From positions 1 to 32,446 of the forward strand of contig NZ_BDJL01000125.1 in NCBI RefSeq assembly GCF_001950325.1: a DNA stretch of 32,446 bases, given 5' to 3'. Position numbers and translations under genes: made by a program. Of this stretch, positions 1 to 7,451 are shown in pieces. Within the stretch, counting starts at the first letter, position 1. Every line of letters begins with the position of its first letter. Under the pieces are notes generated by a model, which saw only the letters and a program-made list of their open reading frames with translations, had not been told where the DNA came from and ran no database searches. The DNA comes from Carboxydothermus islandicus (lineage in GTDB: Bacteria > Bacillota > Z-2901 > Carboxydothermales > Carboxydothermaceae).

Positions 1-19
1 AAAAACGCCCTCTCAAACT

Positions 20-32
20 GTTAAATTTTAAC
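20..32. repeat. short perfect inverted repeat, possible operator
   Basis: The sequence shows GTTAAA-T-TTTAAC, a perfect 6-1-6 inverted repeat five bases before the start of the first small ORF. It could be an operator, but AT-rich DNA produces such repeats by chance. Nothing else is recognised in bases 1-36. Confidence 0.2.
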
Positions 33-36
33 TCTT

Positions 37-210
37 ATGTATCTTTTTGTGCTGGCAATGGCCAATATTTTTTCTGCATTTTTCTTTGCCGTTTTATGCA
101 TTTTTATATTGCCAAACACACTTCAAAGTGAAAAGGAGTACCAAAAATACAAAAATGTTTTACCTTTGTTTTACAATATAAAAAAAGAAGGCGTGAAGCT
201 ATATGGATGA
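37..210 (+). CDS. small hydrophobic membrane protein (57 aa), unknown
   Basis: A short ORF encodes a strongly hydrophobic N-terminal stretch (about residues 2-27, rich in Phe, Ala, Leu and Ile) followed by a charged Lys/Glu/Tyr tail, as in a single-span membrane mini-protein. An in-frame stop at 22-24 excludes a longer N-terminus. No good ribosome site precedes the ATG, which is its weak point. Its last eight bases overlap the start of the next small ORF, an arrangement typical of translational coupling. No family is recognised. It may be real or chance. Confidence 0.35.
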   Translation: MYLFVLAMANIFSAFFFAVLCIFILPNTLQSEKEYQKYKNVLPLFYNIKKEGVKLYG

Positions 211-358
211 TGAAAGAAAAGAATTAATTCTTTACCGACTTCAAAGGGCTTTTGAGGATTTAGAAGTTTCCCGGTTTAAACAGCAGATCATTGATGCTGA
301 AAAATTTATCAGAGAAATTAAAGAATACATAAAAAGGACTTATGGCATTACGCCCTAA
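203..358 (+). CDS. small charged helical protein (51 aa), unknown
   Basis: This 51-codon ORF begins with ATG at 203 inside the end of the preceding ORF, with AGAAGG 11 bases upstream. The product is rich in Glu, Lys, Arg and Leu, lacks Cys and Trp, and is predicted by eye to be almost wholly alpha-helical. The stop codon lies in the right arm of a 10-bp hairpin, as expected of a real 3' end. It overlaps the upstream mini membrane protein by eight bases, so the two may form a membrane-anchor and partner pair. No family is recognised. Confidence 0.42.
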   Translation: MDDERKELILYRLQRAFEDLEVSRFKQQIIDAEKFIREIKEYIKRTYGITP

Positions 359-365
359 GTCCTTT
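333..365. terminator. hairpin shared by convergent genes
   Basis: A perfect 10-bp stem (333-342 with 356-365, AAAGGACTTA/TAAGTCCTTT) carries a 13-nt loop between two convergent genes. It contains the stop codon of the left ORF and touches the stop codon of the hydrolase on the other strand. The T-tracts are weak on both sides, so efficiency is uncertain. Confidence 0.5.
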
Positions 366-1284
366 AACTTTTAAGGTAAATTTGGTGGGCGATAACTTCC
401 GATACTGCAAAGCGTAGTTCGTGGGGAGTGAGATTTTCGCCAAAGATTTTCAGGGTAATTTCATAAGGGTTTAGCCCTTCCGAAGTAAGTTGTTTAATTT
501 CTTTAAGTCTTTCCTCATGGTGGGCAAAAAGTTCATCAATTCTTCCTAACATATTAGAAAAGGGATTGCCGTGACCGGGGAGGACTAAATCTACTTTGAG
601 ATTTTTTAAGGCTTCTAAGCTCTTTAAATAATCTTGCAAAGGATTTTGACCGGTGTACATCGGCCAGTAGCTTATGTTAGATGATATTTTTTCCAAGAGA
701 TGGTCTCCGGAAAATAAAAGCCCTAACTCTTCTAAGTGCAGGGTAAGGTGCGAGGGCGAATGCCCCGGATGAAAGTAAGTGGTTAATTGATATTTGCCAA
801 AGGGTACTTTTTGCCCGGGGGCCAGGAAAGTTACTTCCGGATGGGGAGAGGTCATTTCCCGGTTTCTGGTTGTGTGGAAAAGTATTTCCCGGCTTTTTTC
901 TTCGGGTACTCCAGCTTGTAAGTAAAATTCGGCAAATTTGGGATAAATCTCCTGCGGGTCTTTTACGAAAAAACCCCGGGCTGCGGTAAATTCCTGCGGT
1001 GCCATGTAGACCCTGGCCCGGGATTTCTGCTGCAGGTAGCCGGCAAGGCCGTAATGGTCCGGGTGGTAGTGGGTTAAATAAATGGTTTTTAAATTTTCCC
1101 ACTTAAACCCTAAATCGGTAACTGCTTTTTCCCAGGCGGCTTGAGCCTCGGGATAGTTGATTCCGGTATCGATAACATACCAGCCTTTTTCATCAAAAGT
1201 AAGGTAGCAATTAATATACTTTAGTGGAAAAGGCACAGGAATTTTTACCCGGTAAATCTCTGTTTCTAAAATTTGTTCTACCAT
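364..1284 (-). CDS. MBL-fold metallo-hydrolase with C-terminal winged-helix region
   Basis: This is a metallo-beta-lactamase-superfamily hydrolase, probably cytosolic and binuclear for zinc or iron. The metal motif THYHPDH places His72, His74, Asp76 and His77. Further conserved motifs follow: HPGHSPSH, GDHLL and LPGHG. The last 70 residues resemble the winged-helix tail of LACTB2-like and glyoxalase-II-like members. The substrate cannot be told from sequence. The ATG at 1284 is preferred over one two codons earlier at 1290, because GAGGGG lies six bases before 1284 but abuts 1290. It ends in a hairpin shared with the convergent small ORF and has its own promoter at 1315-1343. Confidence 0.9.
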   Translation of the reverse strand: MVEQILETEIYRVKIPVPFPLKYINCYLTFDEKGWYVIDTGINYPEAQAAWEKAVTDLGFKWENLKTIYLTHYHPDHYGLAGYLQQKSRARVYMAPQEFTAARGFFVKDPQEIYPKFAEFYLQAGVPEEKSREILFHTTRNREMTSPHPEVTFLAPGQKVPFGKYQLTTYFHPGHSPSHLTLHLEELGLLFSGDHLLEKISSNISYWPMYTGQNPLQDYLKSLEALKNLKVDLVLPGHGNPFSNMLGRIDELFAHHEERLKEIKQLTSEGLNPYEITLKIFGENLTPHELRFAVSEVIAHQIYLKS

Positions 1285-1314
1285 GCGCATCCCCTCTTTC
1301 TATCTGATAACTTT

Positions 1315-1343
1315 ATTTTATGCCTAATAAATTTTTTTTGCAA
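1315..1343 (-). promoter_or_regulatory. sigma-A-type promoter for the MBL hydrolase
   Basis: Read on the minus strand, TTGCAA (1338-1343), a 17-bp spacer and TAAAAT (1315-1320) form a near-consensus promoter ending about 30 bases before the hydrolase start. Confidence 0.6.
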
Positions 1344-1384
1344 AATTTTTTTAAGACCCCCCTAAAATTTTAAAAGCTTACGAA

Positions 1385-1393
1385 TGTTATAGT
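1385..1393 (+). promoter_or_regulatory. extended -10 promoter for the secreted repeat protein
   Basis: TGT-TATAGT is an extended -10 element 30 bases upstream of the start codon; no convincing -35 was found. A strong AAAGGAGG ribosome site follows. Confidence 0.45.
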
Positions 1394-1422
1394 GAAGCAA
1401 AAATTAAAAGGAGGTAGATACC

Positions 1423-2058
1423 ATGAAAAAGCTTTTAGCAGTGGTATTAACTTTATCCCTGGTGATGGCCTTTGCCGGGTTTGCTCTGGCGGAAGAGGTA
1501 ACTATCACTACAGTTACTGATGCTACTTATAATAATACGGTTACCGATACTACATATAATACGGTAACCAATACTACTTACCAGCAGCCGGTGGTTAATG
1601 AAGCGGTCTACAGCTACGCTGGGATTGTGGTCTACAACCAGGACGGAGTTTTTACGGTAGCTAAGATGGCTTACGTAAAAGGAAAAAATCAAACTCTGTA
1701 TAAAACTTTTGCAGTGCTTGATCCCGCCGCCATAAAAGTAAGTGGGATTAAAGGCCTAAAAGTATTTACTTTAGTTGAGAAAAAATTAAGAAATCGAACT
1801 ATCCAGGTACCTAAATTTAATAGTTACAAAGTTTCCGATTTGACTTCCATTCCTGTTGGAGCAAAAGTAATTGCCAAATACGATGCATCGGGCAATTTAA
1901 AAGAAGTAAAAGTTGTTGGTGGAATAATTAATAAAAAAGAAATGCAGGATTTAATGAAGATGAAAAAGGATTCGGCCAAAGCTTTTGCTGCAATGAAAGC
2001 TAAAGTAAAAGCCGAAAAAGCGAAAATGATGGTTCAAAAAGCTAAAGGAAAAAAATAA
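1423..2058 (+). CDS. secreted Thr/Tyr-repeat protein, unknown
   Basis: A 211-residue exported protein. Residues 1-24 form a classical Sec signal peptide (MKK, hydrophobic core, ALA before the likely cleavage). About residues 28-55 contain three imperfect copies of a TVTDTTYN-like nonapeptide. A middle region of about 110 residues has beta-type character. The last 40 residues are a basic Lys/Ala/Met-rich helix. There are no cysteines and no recognised catalytic motif, so it may be a cell-surface or matrix protein. AAAGGAGG precedes the ATG. It is monocistronic, with its own extended -10 promoter and a strong terminator. Signal peptide and repeats are seen; the role is unknown. Confidence 0.75.
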   Translation: MKKLLAVVLTLSLVMAFAGFALAEEVTITTVTDATYNNTVTDTTYNTVTNTTYQQPVVNEAVYSYAGIVVYNQDGVFTVAKMAYVKGKNQTLYKTFAVLDPAAIKVSGIKGLKVFTLVEKKLRNRTIQVPKFNSYKVSDLTSIPVGAKVIAKYDASGNLKEVKVVGGIINKKEMQDLMKMKKDSAKAFAAMKAKVKAEKAKMMVQKAKGKK

Positions 2059-2068
2059 ACAGGAAAAA

Positions 2069-2101
2069 TTAACCCCCTGCGGTTTTGCTGCAGGGGGTTA
2101 A
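2069..2101. terminator. bidirectional rho-independent terminator
   Basis: A 12-bp stem (2069-2080 with 2090-2101) with CCCCCTGC/GCAGGGGG at its core and a 9-nt loop is followed by a T-rich run on each strand. It lies between two convergent genes and serves both. Confidence 0.85.
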
Positions 2102-2102
2102 A

Positions 2103-2780
2103 CTATTTTTTCTTCGAAAGTTTTTTCTTTATCTCATAAATCTTCTGGGCAAAATCCCGGGACTCGGCAAGGAATAGTTCGCTTAGTAGATTATTAAATT
2201 CAGGCTCAAGTTCTTCTATGGTTTTATGGTGCAAAGCTGCTAACTTTACCGCATCTAAAAAGATTTTTAACTCTTTTTCTTCCCCCTCTCCTGCCAAAAG
2301 CTTTTCCACCGCCTTATATGCTTCCTCAGGAAGTTTTGCCTTCCGGGCCAGGTCCTGGCGGGTGTTGCTTTCGGTAATTTTATGAAAATATGCCGCTACT
2401 ACCGGCACCAGGGGAGACACCTGGAGCTTTTCGGCCAGTTTTTCGGCGTATTCACCCGCTTTTAGGGATAAACCAAGAAGTTCCGGCTGGTTAAACAGGT
2501 ATTTCCGGACGTTAACTTCTACTCTTGTTTTAACTATTTCCGGCTGACTTTGGATCTCATAAGCTACCGCCCCTAAACATTTATCGGCGTAATTACACCA
2601 GGCGGCGCAACCCGGGTTAAATTTAGGATTGGTGATAAAGTTTTTGCAGTGCGGGCATTTTATAGTGATGTCATCTTTCCAGAACTCAATCATTTCCCCG
2701 CAGTGCGGACAGGGCGCTTCAAAGATATCATCGATCTTCCAGAAACTCCTGTCCTGCCCGGGACATTTCCACATACCCAT
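2103..2780 (-). CDS. zinc-ribbon protein with additional cysteine cluster
   Basis: A 225-residue cytosolic protein. The N-terminal third is cysteine-rich: Cys6, a CPHC...CPHC zinc ribbon (Cys24, 27, 42, 45) and a second cluster Cys58, Cys62, Cys68. This suggests one zinc site and perhaps an Fe-S or second metal site. The rest is helical and Glu/Lys-rich; similar proteins are often labelled phosphohydrolase, but I do not see a clear HD motif. The start at 2780 is chosen because GGAAAGGAAG lies seven bases upstream; an earlier in-frame ATG at 2807 lacks a ribosome site. It is convergent with the secreted protein and divergent from the NRAMP operon. Function unknown. Confidence 0.75.
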   Translation of the reverse strand: MGMWKCPGQDRSFWKIDDIFEAPCPHCGEMIEFWKDDITIKCPHCKNFITNPKFNPGCAAWCNYADKCLGAVAYEIQSQPEIVKTRVEVNVRKYLFNQPELLGLSLKAGEYAEKLAEKLQVSPLVPVVAAYFHKITESNTRQDLARKAKLPEEAYKAVEKLLAGEGEEKELKIFLDAVKLAALHHKTIEELEPEFNNLLSELFLAESRDFAQKIYEIKKKLSKKK

Positions 2781-2839
2781 AATCCCACTTCCTTTCCTTA
2801 CTACCATTAAACCCTAAAAATCAAGAAAATTCTGTGATA

Positions 2840-2869
2840 TTGCCCACAAAAATCCATAGAAAATACAAT
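2840..2869 (+). promoter_or_regulatory. possible promoter of the NRAMP-pxp operon
   Basis: TTGCCC and TACAAT separated by 18 bp lie about 80 bases before the first gene. Downstream, AAAGTA (2899-2904) and TACTTT (2913-2918) form an inverted repeat that could be an operator. Confidence 0.35.
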
Positions 2870-2949
2870 ATACATGAGAAACGGTGCTTTCATTAATTAA
2901 AGTAGAAATATATACTTTTAAAAGGAAAAAATAAAGGGAGGGCGAGATT

Positions 2950-4143
2950 ATGGTGAAAAGAGGCGTTAGTGCAGGAGCGGTTTTAGGGGCAGCGTTTTTA
3001 ATGGCAACTTCGGCTATTGGTCCCGGATTTTTAACCCAAACGGCGGTATTTACCGAACAACTTCTCACCAGCTTTGGTTTTGTTATCCTCATGTCCATCT
3101 TACTGGATATCGGAGCTCAGCTTAACATCTGGAGAATTATCACCATGACCAAAAAGCCGGGGCAGGAGTTGGCCGATCAGGTGCTGCCGGGGCTTGGAGT
3201 TTTTATTACCTTCTTAATTGTATTAGGGGGTTTTGCTTTTAATATCGGCAATATTGCTGGGACTGGTCTTGCGGTTAATGTCTTAACCGGGATTAGCCCC
3301 GAATGGGGAGCGGTTATTTCGGCGGCTTTTGCCATTTTAATTTTCTTATCCAAGGATTTAGGTAGTAAAATTGATTTAACGGCCAAGATTTTAGGTGGGC
3401 TTATGATTTTGCTGACAGCTTATGTGGCGGTAACTACCAAGCCACCGGTAGGAGAAGCGCTTTACCGGACTTTTGTTCCGGCTAAAGTTGATTTTTTAGC
3501 GATAGTAACTTTAGTAGGTGGAACGGTGGGCGGCTACATAACCTTTGCCGGAGGACACAGGCTTTTGGATGCCGGGGTAGTGGGAGAGGAAAATTTAGCG
3601 GAGGTAACAAAAAGTTCGGTTTCTGGTATAATAATTGCAGGACTAATGCGGGTTTTATTATTCCTTGCGGTACTGGGTGTGGTGGCCAAGGGCCATGCTT
3701 TAGACCCCAGTAACCCGCCCGCGTCGGCTTTTAAAATAGCTGCCGGTACTGTTGGTTATAAACTTTTCGGCCTGGTGCTGTGGGCGGCGGCGATTACTTC
3801 GGTAATTGGTTCTGCTTACACCTCAATGTCATTTTTAAAAACTTACAGCAAAAAAGTACGCGAAAACTACAATATTGCCATTATCGTTTTTGTGCTTTTA
3901 TCCCTGGCGGTATTCGTAACTGTTGGTAAACCTGTAAAGCTTTTAATTTTAGCCGGAGCTTTTAATGGTTTGATTTTACCTGTTACTTTAACGGCTATGC
4001 TTTTAGTTTTACGCAAGAAAGAACTTTTTGGGAACTATCGCCATCCGGTATGGCTTACTATTTTTGGGGTGGTGGTAGCTCTGGCGGTAGGTTACTTTGG
4101 GATAGTTAGTTTTAAAGACCAGTTTTTAAAGCTATTAAGTTAA
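2950..4143 (+). CDS. NRAMP-related transporter (YcsG-like)
   Basis: A 397-residue integral membrane protein with about eleven predicted spans, of the NRAMP (SLC11) fold. The first span reads SAIGPGF where manganese/iron NRAMPs carry the metal-binding DPGN, and the sixth-span region reads FAGGHRL instead of the usual MPH. The two canonical metal-site signatures are therefore not present, which points to the NRAMP-related branch that includes Bacillus subtilis YcsG. The gene starts the pxpB-pxpA-pxpC operon, as ycsG sits with ycsF-kipI-kipA in Bacillus. Inference: it imports the operon's substrate or a cation needed by it. GGGAGGG precedes the ATG. Only 11 bases separate it from pxpB. Confidence 0.85.
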   Translation: MVKRGVSAGAVLGAAFLMATSAIGPGFLTQTAVFTEQLLTSFGFVILMSILLDIGAQLNIWRIITMTKKPGQELADQVLPGLGVFITFLIVLGGFAFNIGNIAGTGLAVNVLTGISPEWGAVISAAFAILIFLSKDLGSKIDLTAKILGGLMILLTAYVAVTTKPPVGEALYRTFVPAKVDFLAIVTLVGGTVGGYITFAGGHRLLDAGVVGEENLAEVTKSSVSGIIIAGLMRVLLFLAVLGVVAKGHALDPSNPPASAFKIAAGTVGYKLFGLVLWAAAITSVIGSAYTSMSFLKTYSKKVRENYNIAIIVFVLLSLAVFVTVGKPVKLLILAGAFNGLILPVTLTAMLLVLRKKELFGNYRHPVWLTIFGVVVALAVGYFGIVSFKDQFLKLLS

Positions 4144-4154
4144 AAGGAGGAAAT

Positions 4155-4850
4155 ATGTATAAAATTTACTCCCTGGGAGAGCGTTGTCTTGGGGTTTATT
4201 TTGCAAAGGAAATAAGCCGGGAAGTAAACCAGAAGGTTATAGCTTTAGACCGGAAATTGCAGGGAATTCCCGGAATCCTGGAAACGGTACCCACCTACCG
4301 GGCTTTAGCGGTATATTTTGAGCCGGCGGTAATAAGCTTTTGGGAGTTAGAAAAATTGGTGAAAAGATTAGCGGAAAATCTTAGGGATGGGGTTGGGCAA
4401 GAAGAAACTCCCCGCTTATACCGGATACCGGTAGTTTATGGCGGGGAGTTTGGTCCCGACCTTGAGGAAGTAGCAAAGGTTAATAATTTAACTCCCGAAG
4501 AAGTTATAGCTATTCATACGAAAAACCGCTATTATATCTACATGCTTGGCTTTACGCCAGGCTTTCCTTATCTTGGGGGGTTAGACCCGCGAATTGCCAC
4601 TCCCCGTAAATCATCGCCGCGACCACGGGTGGAAGCGGGCTCGGTAGGGATTGCGGGGATGCAAACGGGGATTTATCCGGTAGCATCTCCCGGTGGCTGG
4701 CAAATTATCGGAAGAACCCCTTTGCGACTGTTTAATCCGGAAAACCCTGAGGCTCCCTTTTTACTGGAGCCCGGAGGGTATATTGAGTTTTATCCGATAA
4801 GCGTTGAGGAATACTTCCGGCTGGGAGGGGAAGAAGTTGAAGTATATTGA
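4155..4850 (+). CDS. pxpB: 5-oxoprolinase subunit B (KipI-like)
   Basis: A 231-residue protein of the allophanate-hydrolase-subunit-1 family. PxpB acts with PxpA and PxpC as an ATP-dependent 5-oxoprolinase that opens pyroglutamate to glutamate. Diagnostic motifs are visible: GFTPGFPYLGGL (about residues 133-144), a PR-rich loop ending in VEAGSVGIAG, and SPGGWQIIGRTP. In Bacillus the homologue KipI also inhibits the sporulation kinase KinA, so regulatory use is possible. AAAGGAGG precedes the ATG at good spacing. Its end overlaps the TTG start of pxpA by 14 bases. Confidence 0.93.
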   Translation: MYKIYSLGERCLGVYFAKEISREVNQKVIALDRKLQGIPGILETVPTYRALAVYFEPAVISFWELEKLVKRLAENLRDGVGQEETPRLYRIPVVYGGEFGPDLEEVAKVNNLTPEEVIAIHTKNRYYIYMLGFTPGFPYLGGLDPRIATPRKSSPRPRVEAGSVGIAGMQTGIYPVASPGGWQIIGRTPLRLFNPENPEAPFLLEPGGYIEFYPISVEEYFRLGGEEVEVY

Positions 4851-5601
4851 TTTAAACGCCGATATAGGGGAAAGTTTCGGCAACTTTAAAGTAGGTGAAG
4901 ATGAAGCCATCTTGCCACTGGTTTCCAGTATAAATGTAGCCTGCGGCTTTCATGCCGGGGATTTTATGGTTATGGCTGAATGTTGCAAGCTTGCCCGGGA
5001 ATATGGCGTAAACCTGGGAGCTCATCCCGGATACCCGGACCTCTGGGGGTTTGGCCGCCGGAGCATTCCTTACACCAAAGAAGAAATAACCAATATGCTT
5101 TTGTATCAGCTCGGGGCTCTTTCGGCTTTTGCCCGGGCGGAAGGGGTAAAAATTACCCATGTAAAGCCGCACGGAGCTTTGTATAACGATGCGGTGGTAA
5201 AACTCGAAGTGGCCGAAGCAGTAGCCCGGGCGGTTTGGGTTTTTGATCCGGAAATAGCTATTGTGACTTTACCCTACGGCAGACTTTTTGAAATAGCCGG
5301 TGAGATGGGGCTTACTGTTATCCGGGAAGGATTTGCCGACCGCGGTTATTTACCCGATGGCCGGCTGGTACCGAGAAATCAGGAAGGGGCCAAAAAGACG
5401 GGAGATGAAGCGGTAGCTCAGGCTTTAGCGTTAGCCGAGGGCTGGGTAAAAGCTGTGGATGGTACGGTTATAAAAGCGGAAGTGGATACCATTTGTGTAC
5501 ATGGTGACAATATCGAGGCGGTAAAACTTGCCCAAAAAATTAATCAGGAATTAGAAAGCAAAAATATCCACGTTCAGGCCTGGAGGAAAAAGCGTGCTTA
5601 A
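4837..5601 (+). CDS. pxpA: 5-oxoprolinase subunit A (LamB/YcsF family)
   Basis: A 254-residue cytosolic protein of the LamB/YcsF family, the catalytic partner of PxpB and PxpC. It opens with DLNADIGESFG, the family signature, and contains NVACGFHAGD and HVKPHGALYN, both strongly conserved. The TTG at 4837 is preferred because GGGAGGGG lies six bases upstream and this gives the usual family length. A TTG at 4804 would add eleven unconserved residues. It overlaps pxpB by 14 bases and pxpC by eight bases, so the three subunits are translationally coupled. Confidence 0.93.
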   Translation: MKYIDLNADIGESFGNFKVGEDEAILPLVSSINVACGFHAGDFMVMAECCKLAREYGVNLGAHPGYPDLWGFGRRSIPYTKEEITNMLLYQLGALSAFARAEGVKITHVKPHGALYNDAVVKLEVAEAVARAVWVFDPEIAIVTLPYGRLFEIAGEMGLTVIREGFADRGYLPDGRLVPRNQEGAKKTGDEAVAQALALAEGWVKAVDGTVIKAEVDTICVHGDNIEAVKLAQKINQELESKNIHVQAWRKKRA

Positions 5602-6520
5602 AATACTAAAACCCGGAAATTTAACGACGATTCAGGATGGCGGGCGCTTTGGCTATCAGCGATACGGCCTTGGCCCCGGAGGGGCAATGGATTTAAAAGC
5701 ATTTTCGATTGCCAATAGGCTGTGCGGTAACGATGACTTAAAAGCGGCTATAGAGTTTAATGCGGGAATTACGGTGAAGTTTTGCCGGAGCACGGTATTT
5801 GCATTAACCGGCGGTAAATACCGGGCTTTTTTAAACGGAGCACCGGTTCACTTCTGGCAATCCTATTTTGCACCTGCCGGAAGCGTTCTGGAGATTACCG
5901 GCCCTTATGAAGGTAACTGGGGATATCTCGCGGTAAAAGGTGGTTTTTTAGTACCGGAAGTACTGGGAGGTAGAGGAACCAATCTTTTAGCGGGGTTCGG
6001 AGGTTTTTTGGGCCGGGCTTTAAAAAAGGACGATGAAATACCCTTTGCCGAATTTGAGGAAAAGTTTAAAAAGCGCTATTTTTTACCAGAAGGACGTTTT
6101 GCCCTGTATGAAAATGATCAAATTTATTTTATTCCGGGTCCGGAGTGGGAATATTTATCTTCGGATAGTGTAGAACAGTTAACATCACAACCTTTTGCCT
6201 TAAACCCGGCGTTTAACCGCATGGGCTACCGTTTTTCAGGCCCAAAACTAACTCTTACTGAAAAGGAAATTATTTCTGCGCCGGTGCCCTTGGGTGGGAT
6301 GCAGGTAACTAAAAGTGGGGAACTCATTGTCTTGCTTGCCGACCGGCAGACTACCGGTGGTTATCCCCTGATAGGTGTAGTTGCGGGAGAAAGCCTTTCC
6401 CGATTGACCCAGAAAACTTCCAAAGAGAAAATTTTCTTTAAACCAATCCCCCTACAGGAAGCCGAGGAAAAGCTGTATAATTTAAATAGGGTTATTGAGG
6501 AAAATTTCTGGGAGGTTTAA
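5594..6520 (+). CDS. pxpC: 5-oxoprolinase subunit C (KipA-like, AHS2 domain)
   Basis: A 308-residue protein of the allophanate-hydrolase-subunit-2 family, third subunit of the PxpABC 5-oxoprolinase. The N-terminus carries the hallmark TTIQDGGRFGYQRYG followed by GPGGAMD. Later motifs include NRMGYR and the C-terminal DRQTTGGYP. It starts with GTG overlapping the end of pxpA, with GGAGG seven bases upstream. Its stop codon is only four bases from the TTG start of hydE, whose ribosome site lies inside the pxpC 3' end, so expression is tied together. Confidence 0.92.
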   Translation: MLKILKPGNLTTIQDGGRFGYQRYGLGPGGAMDLKAFSIANRLCGNDDLKAAIEFNAGITVKFCRSTVFALTGGKYRAFLNGAPVHFWQSYFAPAGSVLEITGPYEGNWGYLAVKGGFLVPEVLGGRGTNLLAGFGGFLGRALKKDDEIPFAEFEEKFKKRYFLPEGRFALYENDQIYFIPGPEWEYLSSDSVEQLTSQPFALNPAFNRMGYRFSGPKLTLTEKEIISAPVPLGGMQVTKSGELIVLLADRQTTGGYPLIGVVAGESLSRLTQKTSKEKIFFKPIPLQEAEEKLYNLNRVIEENFWEV

Positions 6521-6524
6521 TCTT

Positions 6525-7451
6525 TTGAACTTAGATAAAAATAAACTGTTTTCTTTGGCCGATAGCATTCGAGCCCGGGAGAAAGGGGACAAGGTATATC
6601 TTCGGGGAATCATTGAGTTTTCCAACTACTGCCGGCGAAACTGCCTTTACTGCGGTCTTCGCCGGGATAATACAAAGCTTAGCCGTTACCGGATGAGCCC
6701 CGGGGAGATAATTAAGCGAGCCAAAGAAATTGCTGCTCTGGGGATAAAGACGGTGGTGCTTCAGAGTGGTGAGGACCCCTATTACCGGCTTAAGGACCTA
6801 ACAGGGATAGTTTCCAGGGTTAAGGAACTTGGGGTTTACGTTACTTTAAGTATCGGGGAACTCTCTGCCGGTGCGTACCGGGAATTAAAAAAAGCCGGAG
6901 CGGATCGGTACCTTCTGCGGCATGAGACGGCAAACCGTAAACTTTATGAAGTACTCCATCCTGACGGAAGTTTTTTTAACCGGGTGCGCTGCCTTTATGT
7001 TTTAAAAGACCTGGGCTACGAGGTAGGTGCGGGGAATATGGTAGGCCTTCCGGGGCAGACGGATGATATGCTCTGGGAGGATTTATTGTTTATGGAGAAA
7101 CTGCAACCGGAGATGGTGGGGATTGGCCCTTTTATTCCCCATCCGGATACACCTCTGGCCAAGGAAAAGGGCGGAACTTTAGAGCAAACCCTGACCATGA
7201 TTGCCCTGACCCGGATTATACTTCCTAAAGCTAATATCCCTGCCACTACGGCCCTTGGTACCATCCATCCCGAGGGCCGGGAGCTGGGCTTAAAAGTGGG
7301 GGCCAATGTGGTCATGCCCAATATGACCCCGCAACCTTATCGCCCTCTCTACCAGCTTTATCCCGGTAAAATCTGCGTAAACGAAGACCCCGACGCCTGC
7401 CTTCCCTGCCTGAAAAGGAGAATCGAGGGAATAGGGAGAACAATTATATAG
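6525..7451 (+). CDS. hydE: [FeFe]-hydrogenase maturase HydE (radical SAM), short N-terminus
   Basis: A 308-residue radical SAM protein closely matching HydE, which takes part in making the dithiomethylamine ligand of the [FeFe]-hydrogenase H-cluster. The SAM-cluster motif is Cys36-x3-Cys40-x2-Cys43 within EFSNYCRRNCLYCGLRRDN. Further matches are VLQSGEDPYY, LLRHETAN, MVGLPGQT, GIGPFIPHPDTPLA and YQLYPGKICV. The three cysteines of the accessory cluster (Cys284, Cys292, Cys295) keep the spacing 8 and 3 that I recall for Thermotoga HydE. Compared with that protein about 27 N-terminal residues are missing. The TTG start is supported by GGGAGG nine bases upstream. No hydF or hydG is in the window. 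Odd place: last gene of the pxp operon. Confidence 0.87.
   Translation: MNLDKNKLFSLADSIRAREKGDKVYLRGIIEFSNYCRRNCLYCGLRRDNTKLSRYRMSPGEIIKRAKEIAALGIKTVVLQSGEDPYYRLKDLTGIVSRVKELGVYVTLSIGELSAGAYRELKKAGADRYLLRHETANRKLYEVLHPDGSFFNRVRCLYVLKDLGYEVGAGNMVGLPGQTDDMLWEDLLFMEKLQPEMVGIGPFIPHPDTPLAKEKGGTLEQTLTMIALTRIILPKANIPATTALGTIHPEGRELGLKVGANVVMPNMTPQPYRPLYQLYPGKICVNEDPDACLPCLKRRIEGIGRTII

Noticed and set aside
5594-6520. PxpB and PxpC as urea amidolyase or allophanate hydrolase subunits
   Set aside because: The families share domains, but the adjacent LamB/YcsF-family pxpA and NRAMP-related gene identify the 5-oxoprolinase complex.
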